From Novosphingobium subterraneum (GTDB lineage: Bacteria > Pseudomonadota > Alphaproteobacteria > Sphingomonadales > Sphingomonadaceae), in NCBI RefSeq assembly GCF_000807925.1, contig NZ_JRVC01000005.1:62001-126000 (forward strand): 64,000 nucleotides of DNA. Direction: 5' to 3'. Under the pieces are notes generated by a model that was given only the letters and a program-made list of their open reading frames with translations, was not told the DNA's origin and did not search any database. The translations under genes and the position numbers were made by a program. Shown here piece by piece: positions 8,208-16,058 of the stretch (the stretch's first letter is position 1; every line of letters begins with the position of its first letter).

Positions 8208-8996
8208 TCATCCGCGTTGGGACGAGATATTGCCACCATCCACGACGAGTTCTGTCGCCGTGATGTAACTAGCCTCGGACGAAAGCAGAAAGCGTATGGC
8301 TCTTGCAACCTCTGCGGGCTGGCCAAGCCTCTCAAGCAGGACGCGCTTTTCGAAAAACCCTTGAGGCAGCGCGTCGATGACCGGCTTCGTCATTGGTGTC
8401 ACGATCTGGCCCGGCGAAACCGCGTTGATGCGGATACCGTCGCGCGCGAGACGATCAGCCAGCGACCGTACCAGCGAAAGCATTCCTCCCTTTGCGGCTG
8501 TGTAGACCGGGTTGACCGCGTTTCCCAAGGTTGCATTGATCGAGCTGACGGCGACCACTGCCGAACCGGCCTGTCCAGCCATGTCCTCGCGCAGCTCCTT
8601 CACCAGAAACGCTAGGGCTCGAAGGTGAATCGCGATACCGCTGTCCCAGCTTTGCGGGGTAAGTCCATCGATCGAATCCGTGTCGACGGTTCCTGCGGAA
8701 TGGACCAGTGCTCCGATTGGTCCGAGTGCCTCGCGTGTGGCCGTGAGAGCACGACCGAACGCTGCGAGCTCACGCAGGTCGACGGCAAAACCCAGAGTCC
8801 TCACTCCGAATTCGAGGGCAATTCGTTCGGCTGCGCGGATTGCGGCGTCGCCATTGATGTCCCACAGCGCCACGGGCCGTCCGACAGCAGCCAGCGCCTC
8901 GGCAGTCGCAAGACCGATCCCAGATGCGCCACCGGTAACGATCACCGGTGTGGAAAGGTAAGCGACAGCTGGCTCAAGGTTCTTCATCAGGGTCAT
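8208..8996 (-). CDS. Short-chain dehydrogenase/reductase
   Basis: A 262-residue classical SDR. The nucleotide motif TGGASGIG is at 21-28, the catalytic set is S152, Y165 and K169 (NPVYTAAK), and VDGG closes the fold. D47 in LWDIN after beta-2 favours NAD(H). The start is 3 nt after the TonB receptor stop; a second ATG three codons in (8987) is equally possible because no clear ribosome site is visible. Operon placement suggests it acts on the compound imported by the receptor (inference). Confidence 0.85.
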   Translation of the reverse strand: MTLMKNLEPAVAYLSTPVIVTGGASGIGLATAEALAAVGRPVALWDINGDAAIRAAERIALEFGVRTLGFAVDLRELAAFGRALTATREALGPIGALVHSAGTVDTDSIDGLTPQSWDSGIAIHLRALAFLVKELREDMAGQAGSAVVAVSSINATLGNAVNPVYTAAKGGMLSLVRSLADRLARDGIRINAVSPGQIVTPMTKPVIDALPQGFFEKRVLLERLGQPAEVARAIRFLLSSEASYITATELVVDGGNISSQRG

Positions 8997-8999
8997 CCG

Positions 9000-11174
9000 T
9001 CAGTACTCAAAGCGAAGTTCGAGGCCGTAGCTGCGTGGATCGCCAAAGAAGGCTGCGGGAAGTCCAGCGGAAAAATGGGCGACATAGTACTTGGTGTCAG
9101 TGAGATTGCGCCCGAAGGCAGCCAGCTGCCACTTGCCCACCCCGATCGGCATGTCACTGAGGGCAACCCTCGCGCTAAGCAGGCCGTAATCCCCGATGAT
9201 GTAGCGAGAGTCGGTGGTCGAGGAAAACTTGTCGCTCTGCATGTAGTAGTCGACGCTGGCGCTTGGTACGCCAAGGGGTGTTGATGAAAGCACCCACTCC
9301 GCGCCCACTGTGAGGGTGTGGCGCGGGGCCTCCACGAAATTGAAGCGGCCTGCGATATTGGCGCCGGTGATCTGATCCCTGACCTCGCGATAACCTGCAT
9401 CGAGATATGCATAGTTGGCACTTAAGGTGAATGTGCTCGCGGGTTTCGCCGTAAGGTCCAGCTCCAATCCCTGGATGCGCGCCCGCCCGGCATTGAAGAT
9501 GTCGGTCACAGCCGGATTGGCCGGGTCCGATTGGATGTTGACCTGGATATCGCGGTAGTTTGCACGGAACAGCGCGATGTTGGCGCGCAGGCGATTGTCG
9601 AGCCAGCTCGACTTCACGCCGAACTCGAAGCTGTCCAACCTTTCCGGTCCATATCCCACCGCAAAACGGCTGATCGTGCTCGCGCGCAAGTTGTACCCGC
9701 CGGATTTGTATCCGCGAGACCACTTGGCATAAAGATTGAGATCCGTGCTGGCCTGGTAGCCGAGGATGACGCTTGGACTGTAGTCGCTGAAAGTGTTGCT
9801 ACCCCGGCTTTGAGGACGAGTAACGATAGTGCCGTTCAGCGCTACGCTGCGCTGGTCCAAGGTTGCTTCGCGTTCGTCCTGCGACCAACGCAGCCCTCCT
9901 GTAAGATAGAGCCCCTCGATAGCGGCTGGACGCCAGGTCGCCTGGCCGTAGAGCGCCCAGGCGCGGTTGTGAACTGTCGCGGTGCGCAGGGAAGTCGGAC
10001 GACCGGTCGGCACAGTGCTGTCAAAGCTAAATGCCTTCTCGTCGAAGAAGTATGCGCCAAGCGTGTATTCGAGCTGGCTGTCTAGCGCTGATCCCACCGC
10101 CTGCAGTTCCTCGCTCCACTGCCGCTGTTTTTGGTCGAATGCGGTGACGAAGACCGGGAAAGCGCCGAGTGCTCCGGTCAGGTAATTCTGGTTGGTGGAG
10201 TTGGCGAGCTTGCGATAACCAGTGATGGACTTCAACGTCAGCGCTTCCGACACCGCCCAGCTTGCCGTGAGGCCATGGCCCTGTGCGGACACGTCGTTTG
10301 CCAGCAATCCCCGGACTGCGGATGACCCATAGGTTGGTCTGGTCGCAAGCGCGGGATGAAAGGGTGCCAGGACCATGTACGTCGGCGTATCGGCGATGTC
10401 CGACCGGTCGTAGGCATAGCGCAGCTCGATGTCTGGGCTCGGTTGCCACAGCGCCGTTGCGCGATAAGCCTGGCGAATCTGATCGCCGAAGCGGGAGACT
10501 CCCGTGCCGAGGTTCCGCACGAACCCGTCCTTCTCGCTGTGCAGGTAGGCAAGCTCGACTGCGATGCTGTCGCCCAGTGGCACATTAACACTCGTGCGCG
10601 AACGGAACTGGTCATAGTTCCCGAGCGCAAGCGTCTGGCGCGCATGGAACTCGCCTAGTGCCGGCTTGCGGGTGATGTAGTTGATTGCCCCACCTGTAGC
10701 ATTGCGCCCGTAAAGTGAGCCCTGCGGCCCGCGCAGCACTTCTATACGCTCGACCTCGGCGATTTCCGCCGCGAGCCCCTGTCCGCGCGCAACATAGATT
10801 CCGTCGAGATAAACCGCGACGCTGGGGTCAACCGTGATCTGGTCATCGTTGTTACCCACACCTCTCACGAAAACGCGGGCCGTCGTGGCGCTGTTGGGAT
10901 GGGGCGTGACTTGAAGCGCTGGCACCTGCGAACGTAGATCGGTCAGATCCAGGATACCCTTTCGCTCAAGATCGGCCGACGTGAGCGCAACGATCGACAA
11001 AGGCGTCTTTTGCAAGGACTCGGCGCGCTTCTGCGCAGTCACCACTATTTCGGCGATGCCGCCATCTGTGGCGGATTCACTCGCTTGTCCGGCCGCGTCT
11101 TGCGCGAGTGACGGCGACGACCCGAGCGTCATCGACAATGCGACGGCACTCGCCAAGTTTTCCAATCCCTTCAT
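9000..11174 (-). CDS. TonB-dependent outer-membrane receptor
   Basis: A 724-residue receptor with a signal peptide, the TonB box EIVVTAQKR, a plug domain (LRGPQGSLYGRNATGGAINYITRKP) and a 22-strand-type barrel ending in an aromatic residue (LELRFEY). I chose ATG 11174, which follows GGGAGAGA. This is the large sphingomonad class often used for organic nutrients as well as iron chelates. The downstream SDR and phosphatase, and the divergent TetR gene, suggest a small regulated uptake and conversion module. The ligand is unknown. Confidence 0.9.
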   Translation of the reverse strand: MKGLENLASAVALSMTLGSSPSLAQDAAGQASESATDGGIAEIVVTAQKRAESLQKTPLSIVALTSADLERKGILDLTDLRSQVPALQVTPHPNSATTARVFVRGVGNNDDQITVDPSVAVYLDGIYVARGQGLAAEIAEVERIEVLRGPQGSLYGRNATGGAINYITRKPALGEFHARQTLALGNYDQFRSRTSVNVPLGDSIAVELAYLHSEKDGFVRNLGTGVSRFGDQIRQAYRATALWQPSPDIELRYAYDRSDIADTPTYMVLAPFHPALATRPTYGSSAVRGLLANDVSAQGHGLTASWAVSEALTLKSITGYRKLANSTNQNYLTGALGAFPVFVTAFDQKQRQWSEELQAVGSALDSQLEYTLGAYFFDEKAFSFDSTVPTGRPTSLRTATVHNRAWALYGQATWRPAAIEGLYLTGGLRWSQDEREATLDQRSVALNGTIVTRPQSRGSNTFSDYSPSVILGYQASTDLNLYAKWSRGYKSGGYNLRASTISRFAVGYGPERLDSFEFGVKSSWLDNRLRANIALFRANYRDIQVNIQSDPANPAVTDIFNAGRARIQGLELDLTAKPASTFTLSANYAYLDAGYREVRDQITGANIAGRFNFVEAPRHTLTVGAEWVLSSTPLGVPSASVDYYMQSDKFSSTTDSRYIIGDYGLLSARVALSDMPIGVGKWQLAAFGRNLTDTKYYVAHFSAGLPAAFFGDPRSYGLELRFEY

Positions 11175-11212
11175 GATTCTCTCCCGCACTTCCACGGCCA
11201 TGCCCGCGGTTA

Positions 11213-11251
11213 TCTACATCACGGTAGATTTTCTACCTACCCGACGGTAGA
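11213..11251. promoter_or_regulatory. Array of four alternating TCTAC/GGTAGA half-sites, candidate TetR operator
   Basis: Half-sites alternate as TCTAC(A) 11213, GGTAGA 11223-11228, TCTACC 11232-11237 and GGTAGA 11246-11251. Two 16-bp units (11213-11228 and 11236-11251) share CTAC-N4-CGGTAGA and are centred 23 bp apart. GGTAGA and TCTACC also form a dyad across a TTT spacer. The array lies 39 bp from the receptor start and about 115 bp from the regulator start. This fits repression of both genes. Confidence 0.65.
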
Positions 11252-11365
11252 ATAGCAAGGTGCTTTATGCGAGGAGCACTGCGTGGCTTGGGCTTGGCTA
11301 TGAGAGCGACTATGACAGCTCTCAGGTCGGGCGGTTTGACCGGCCATTCAATTGAGGGGATACGA

Positions 11366-11995
11366 TTGTCCAACGCCTCCAGACCCGTTGCCCGGCAGGC
11401 ACGCGGAGACGCAACGCGCAGTGCGATACTGAGCGCTGCCGAGCAGGTGTTTGCAGAGGTTGGATATGCGGCCGCCCGCCTAGAAGATGTCGCGCAAGTC
11501 GTCGGCATTCGTCGGCCATCAATCGTCTACTACTTCCCTGGCAAGCAGCAGCTCTATGATGAGGTCGAGGCGGACATCTTCACTGCCATGCACCAATTCG
11601 TGACCGAGCGGATGCAGGGTGCGAACACGCCGCTGGATCGCTTGCTTGGGCTGTTCGACGCCTGGCTCGACTTCCTTGTCCACCGCCCGACGGCAGCGCG
11701 TATCATCCAACGCGTGGTGGCCGATCCCACGCCACGAGGCGAGGATCCGGTGCAGTTCTCCGACACCGCCCTGCGAGACTTGGAAGGGATCCTCGCATCA
11801 GGCGTGGCGGAAGGCAGTTTTCGTGAAGTCCCGGCGGTGCACATCCTAAACAGCGTTGCGGCTGGGGCGCTGTTCTATGTTTGCAATGCCAATCAGTTGG
11901 GCACCGGGAGACGCTACGACCCAGCGGACCCTGCAACTCTGGCTTCATTCCGCGCGGTTGTTCACCAGCAAGCCGTTGCGGTCGTCCTCAAGTAG
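11366..11995 (+). CDS. TetR-family regulator
   Basis: A 209-residue regulator. The N-terminal helix-turn-helix is ATRSAILSAAEQVFAEVGY followed by ARLEDVAQVVGIRRPSIVYYF. The C-terminal half is the variable ligand domain. I chose TTG 11366 because GAGGGG lies 6 nt upstream and the DNA-binding domain starts at once; the frame is open back to an ATG at 11267 that has no ribosome site. It diverges from the TonB receptor operon across the four-half-site array, so it probably represses that operon and itself. Confidence 0.85.
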   Translation: MSNASRPVARQARGDATRSAILSAAEQVFAEVGYAAARLEDVAQVVGIRRPSIVYYFPGKQQLYDEVEADIFTAMHQFVTERMQGANTPLDRLLGLFDAWLDFLVHRPTAARIIQRVVADPTPRGEDPVQFSDTALRDLEGILASGVAEGSFREVPAVHILNSVAAGALFYVCNANQLGTGRRYDPADPATLASFRAVVHQQAVAVVLK

Positions 11996-12430
11996 CGGTC
12001 GAAACGGACTTGGGATTTCATTGAGCAAGAGATTGTTGCGCAAATCCATGTAATGGAAGCCTTTGGCTGCCCACGAGGGGCGCAAGGCCTCGATCGCCCG
12101 CGTGCACGGCACAACCTGACAGCGGTGCCGCGCCCACATCACGAAGAACGCGTTGGCTTACGTGCCCAAGGGCCATAATACTGTCGTTGCTGCGATACCT
12201 CAGGTCTTCCTCCAGCCCCATCAAAGCTGCGCTGCAGAAAGAATGCAGCGCTTCCGAAGTGGATCGCTATCGGCAATGCGGATCTGCCGTCAAAAATGTG
12301 GACGGCGCAGCGCGGGGAAAGAGCTGGGACCAGGGTGCACGGGAAAGTTCTCCCCTGAATGGCAACACTTCATGGAAACCCCATGTTTCCAGCGCTTGCC
12401 GCACACCAATTTCAAATATTTGGGCACTGC
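11996..12430. other. Intergenic stretch with a possible decayed minus-strand gene
   Basis: No intact gene is evident. On the minus strand one frame at about 12150-11980 reads ANAFFVMWARHRCQVVPC, then FHYMDLRNNLLLNEIPSPF. This looks protein-like but has a stop immediately upstream and no ribosome site, so it may be the remnant of a gene. I do not recognise the family. The rest shows no repeats or RNA features. Confidence 0.35.
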
Positions 12431-12505
12431 TGGCTGGGGCGGCAGGATTCGAACCTGCGAATGCCGGTACCAAAAACCGGTGCCTTACCACTTGGCGACG
12501 CCCCA
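12431..12505 (-). tRNA. tRNA-Gln (anticodon TTG)
   Basis: The minus strand folds as a full cloverleaf. The acceptor stem is TGGGGCG/CGCCCCA, and the anticodon stem is CCGGT/ACCGG with loop TTTTGGT, giving anticodon UUG. The T arm contains GGTTCGAATCC. The discriminator is G and the 3' CCA is encoded. Confidence 0.95.
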
Positions 12506-12517
12506 TCAGGAGGCGCG

Positions 12518-12545
12518 CTTATAGCGTGGTCAGGGCATATGCCAA
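12518..12545 (-). promoter_or_regulatory. Promoter of tRNA-Gln
   Basis: On the minus strand TTGGCA (12545..12540), a 16-bp spacer and TATAAG (12523..12518) lie just upstream of the tRNA, with a start expected near 12511. Confidence 0.65.
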
Positions 12546-12593
12546 GAGGGCTTGAAAGGGGTGGCGGAGGTCCGTCCACCCATTTCGATTTCA

Positions 12594-13460
12594 TCAGAAG
12601 CCCTTGACGATGCTCTGCAACTTTTCAGGGGGGAGGGCGTCGAAGTCGCTCGCGTCGTGGCGTTCCGCAAGGCCTTTCTGCGAGTTTACAAGCCGGCCCC
12701 GCAGTACGCCAGGGCGCGCGTCGATTTCCGCGACCCAGCGTCCGACGTGCTCATATTCGTGCATCGAAAGGAAAGTTGCAGCTTCGCCATAGGCCTCGCC
12801 CCGGTAGATGTTGCCAAACCAGGTGTAAGTCGCAAGGTCGGCGATGGTGTAATCGTCACCTGCGAGATAGCGGGTTTTGGCAAGCTGGCGATTGGCGACG
12901 TCGAACAGGCGTTTGGTTTCCATCGCATAGCGGTCGATGGCGTATTCTATCTTGATCGGCGCGTAGTTGTAGAAATGGCCGAAGCCTCCCCCGATGAAGG
13001 GTGCCGAACCGACCTGCCAGAACAGCCAGGACAAGCATTCGGCACGCGCCTGACCGGATGTCGGCAAGAGGACGCCAAATTTCTCAGCCAGATGCATGAG
13101 AATTGCGCCTGATTCGAAAACCCGGAACGGTTCCGGTCCGGACCGGTCGACCATCGCAGGGATCTTGGAGTTCGGGTTGATGTCGACGAAGCCCGTCGTA
13201 AACTGATCACCATCGAAGATCTTGATCAGCCAAGCGTCGTATTCCGCTTCGGAGAAGCCCATCTGGAGCAGCTCTTCCAGCATGATCGTCGCCTTCTGAC
13301 CGTTAGGCGTGCCCAGCGAATAGACCTGGAACGGATGCTTGCCGACGGGCAGCTCGCGCTCGCTTGTGGGGCCGGCGATGGGGCGGTTGACGCTGGCGAA
13401 GGCGCCGCCATTGGCCTTGTCCCAAGTCCAGACCTTGGGTGGAACGTACTCTTCTGACAT
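12594..13460 (-). CDS. yghU: Glutathione S-transferase, YghU-type disulfide-bond oxidoreductase
   Basis: A 288-residue GST-fold protein of the YghU/nu class. This class binds two glutathiones and reduces organic peroxides and disulfides. The N-terminal region (KVWTWDKANGGAFASVNRPIAG and HPFQVYSLGTPNGQKATIMLEEL) is the family hallmark. The glutathione contacts lie in NSKIPAMVD and FESGAILMHLAEKF. The helical C-domain has YTIADLATYTWFGN. I chose ATG 13460, preceded by AAGGAG. It is monocistronic and sits next to the tRNA. Confidence 0.85.
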   Translation of the reverse strand: MSEEYVPPKVWTWDKANGGAFASVNRPIAGPTSERELPVGKHPFQVYSLGTPNGQKATIMLEELLQMGFSEAEYDAWLIKIFDGDQFTTGFVDINPNSKIPAMVDRSGPEPFRVFESGAILMHLAEKFGVLLPTSGQARAECLSWLFWQVGSAPFIGGGFGHFYNYAPIKIEYAIDRYAMETKRLFDVANRQLAKTRYLAGDDYTIADLATYTWFGNIYRGEAYGEAATFLSMHEYEHVGRWVAEIDARPGVLRGRLVNSQKGLAERHDASDFDALPPEKLQSIVKGF

Positions 13461-13550
13461 CAAGGGGCTCCTTCTAAATTTGTTAGTGTTACATACTATA
13501 TCGCGGCTGGTCACGGGAACTGCAAGTGCTCTGCAGCCGTTCGCCAACTC

Positions 13551-14570
13551 ATGGAGAGCAAAGCCGCAAAACTCGTGCATGTCGATGACAACCTTCCCGG
13601 CGTGACACGCAGGCGATGCGGCAGAGGCTGGGCCTATTTCGATGCAAAAGGCCGACGCATCGCCGACCGTGCCGAGATTGCCCGTCTGAATGCGATTGCC
13701 TTGCCTCCGGCTTATGTGGACACTTGGTACTGTCCCGCTCCTAACGGTCATATTCTGGCGACGGGGACCGATGCGAAGGGACGCAAGCAATATCGTTATC
13801 ATCCCGACTTCCGAGCCGAACGGGAAAGCGAGAAGTTCGATCGCTGTGCCGCATTCGGGCATCTCCTACCACTGGTCAGAGCGCGCGTGTCGGATGAACT
13901 GGAGCGTAGCAAGCTCTCGCGCGACCGCTGCATTGCCAGCGTCGTGCGGTTACTGGACACCGGCGGGATACGCATCGGCAACGAAGCCTATGTGCGAGCC
14001 AACAGCAGTTTCGGCGCGACGACGCTGAGAATGCGGCACGCCGAAGTGAAGGGACAGGTGCTTCGTCTGCGCTTCCGGGCCAAATCGGGCAAGGATCGGG
14101 AAATGCAGGTAACTGATCGGGGACTCGTCCGCTTCGTGAAAAAGATGCAGGATCTGCCGGGGCAGCACCTCTTTCAGTACCTAGACGAAGATGGCTGCCC
14201 CTGCCCGGTGGGCTCGGCGGACGTCAACGACTGGCTGCGCGAGGTGATGGGCGAAGACTTCACTGCCAAGCACTTCAGAACCTGGCGAGCAAGCGTGCTT
14301 GGTTTTGCAACATTGGCGCAAGCCCCTGATCAGGTTTCGCTCAAGACGCTGTTGGCGGAAGTCTCGGACCACCTCGGCAACACGCCGGCAATCGCCCGGA
14401 AGAGTTATATCCATCCTGCGGTGCTTGGCTTGCTCGATGAGCAAGATCACTGGCGGCAGCAGCTCCGGCTACCTCGCGCCACGCGATGGTTGTCGCGGCA
14501 CGAGCGAGGGCTGTTGGAGCTGCTAGAAAGTGGCCCGACGGCTGCCGAACTGATCAGAGCCGCCGGTTGA
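13551..14570 (+). CDS. DNA topoisomerase IB (bacterial, poxvirus-like)
   Basis: A 339-residue type IB topoisomerase that relaxes supercoils through a 3'-phosphotyrosyl link. Catalytic residues are visible: Arg in TGGIRIGNEAY, Lys in AKSGKDRE, the KHFRTWRAS segment with the second Arg, and nucleophile Tyr286 in ARKSYIHP. Length fits the short viral-type bacterial enzymes. It converges with surA, with only 3 nt between the two stops. Confidence 0.92.
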   Translation: MESKAAKLVHVDDNLPGVTRRRCGRGWAYFDAKGRRIADRAEIARLNAIALPPAYVDTWYCPAPNGHILATGTDAKGRKQYRYHPDFRAERESEKFDRCAAFGHLLPLVRARVSDELERSKLSRDRCIASVVRLLDTGGIRIGNEAYVRANSSFGATTLRMRHAEVKGQVLRLRFRAKSGKDREMQVTDRGLVRFVKKMQDLPGQHLFQYLDEDGCPCPVGSADVNDWLREVMGEDFTAKHFRTWRASVLGFATLAQAPDQVSLKTLLAEVSDHLGNTPAIARKSYIHPAVLGLLDEQDHWRQQLRLPRATRWLSRHERGLLELLESGPTAAELIRAAG

Positions 14571-14573
14571 TGA

Positions 14574-15932
14574 TCAATTGTATTCGATGACAGCGTCGCG
14601 TCGCAAGTCGCGAAGGTAGGTCTGGGCGCGTTTGTTCACGCGATCGTCCTCCATCTGCGCCATCATCTCGTCAAAGTTGGGGCCGCTGGCGACCTGCGGA
14701 TCATCGCGACCGCAGAGCATCAGTACGCGAACACCCTCGTCGATCGAGCCGAATGGAGGGGTTGTTTGCCCGACCTGAAGGTTCAGCAACGTGTCCTGAA
14801 GCTGGGCCGGCAGATCACGGGCCTTGATCTGATCGTTGGCGACAACAGTGGCGCCGATCTTCGTGGCTTGCGCTTCGGCATCGCCACAGCCCTTGATCGC
14901 TTTCACGGTCGCAGCAAACTCTGCTGCGCGCTTGGTCGCCTGCTCATTGGTGGTGCCTTTGGCAAACTCGATGGAGATCTGCTTGAGGCTGAGCAAGGCA
15001 TCACGCGGATCGGCGGTAAGTACCTGGCGCTTGTCGATGAGGTACAGGATGGAGAATCCACCACGGATTTCTACCGGGCCTGCAAGCTGCCCGGGAGCCA
15101 TCGATCCCGCAGCTGACGCCAGCTCGGTCGGTAGCTGCCCAAGACGGATCCAGCCCAGATCACCGCCTACTGAAGCCGTCGACGCTTCCGAGTACTGCCG
15201 GGCATAGGCGACGAAACTTCCTCCCTGCTTCAGCTGCTCGACGATTTTCTCTGCGTTCGCAAAGACCTGAGCCTTGTTCTCATCGGTTGCGGCGAGGAAG
15301 ATTTCGCCGATGCGGTATTCATCGGTGCCCTTCGAGGCCTGCAGTCGCTGAATGGCTTCCTGCACTTCGCCTTCCGAGATGTTGACGAAAGGCTGTACGT
15401 TGCGTCGCAGCAGGTTCTGCCACGCAATTTCACCGCGGATCTGACGCTTGAGCGAAGCTGCTGAAGAGCCGATGCGTGCGAGATACTTTTCCATCGCCTC
15501 GGGCGACTGGCCGAAGTTCTGCGTGGCCACGCGCTCATAGGTCGATTCCACCTGAGCGTCGTCGGCCGGGACGTCAGCTGCCTTGGCTTCCTGGATCTGC
15601 AGCGTCTCGTCGATCAGATTGCGCAACACCTGCATGCGCAGGCGTTCGGTTTCTTCTGCGCTGATCTTTCCACCGTTGGCCGACACGATCAGGGCTAGAC
15701 GCTGTTCCACGTCGGTGCCCGTCACGATCTCGCCATTGATGATGGCGGTCGCGCGACGAACGTTCGGATCGTTCGTTCCGAACATGGTTGGATTGGCTGG
15801 AATGTTGAGAGGCGCATTTGCTCCCTGCGCCAGAACCGGCGAGGCGGCGATCGAAAGCGCGCCGAGCGCCATGGCGGTGGAACCCAGCGTGCGCGAAACC
15901 GCTTTGCGGGTGATCTTCAGCTTGGACGTCAT
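14574..15932 (-). CDS. surA: Periplasmic chaperone and peptidyl-prolyl isomerase SurA
   Basis: A 452-residue exported protein with a signal peptide ending at ASPVLAQ. A SurA N-domain begins at RRATAIINGEIVTGTDVEQR. One or two parvulin-like domains follow, with YSEASTASVGGDLGWIRLGQLP the clearest. SurA escorts outer-membrane beta-barrels, including LptD, to the Bam complex. It lies 126 nt downstream of lptD on the same strand, the conserved pairing. The usual pdxA and rsmA partners are absent here. Confidence 0.93.
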   Translation of the reverse strand: MTSKLKITRKAVSRTLGSTAMALGALSIAASPVLAQGANAPLNIPANPTMFGTNDPNVRRATAIINGEIVTGTDVEQRLALIVSANGGKISAEETERLRMQVLRNLIDETLQIQEAKAADVPADDAQVESTYERVATQNFGQSPEAMEKYLARIGSSAASLKRQIRGEIAWQNLLRRNVQPFVNISEGEVQEAIQRLQASKGTDEYRIGEIFLAATDENKAQVFANAEKIVEQLKQGGSFVAYARQYSEASTASVGGDLGWIRLGQLPTELASAAGSMAPGQLAGPVEIRGGFSILYLIDKRQVLTADPRDALLSLKQISIEFAKGTTNEQATKRAAEFAATVKAIKGCGDAEAQATKIGATVVANDQIKARDLPAQLQDTLLNLQVGQTTPPFGSIDEGVRVLMLCGRDDPQVASGPNFDEMMAQMEDDRVNKRAQTYLRDLRRDAVIEYN

Positions 15933-16058
15933 GGTCTTGGAATTTGTCCTGTCGAACTGGCGCTCGTAAGGCGGCCTTCTGCTATGATCTCTCTCTGGCC
16001 GCGTACGGCTTAACCCAAGCTGAGTGGCGCATCAGACGCAAAAGGGCAATAGAAGAGG

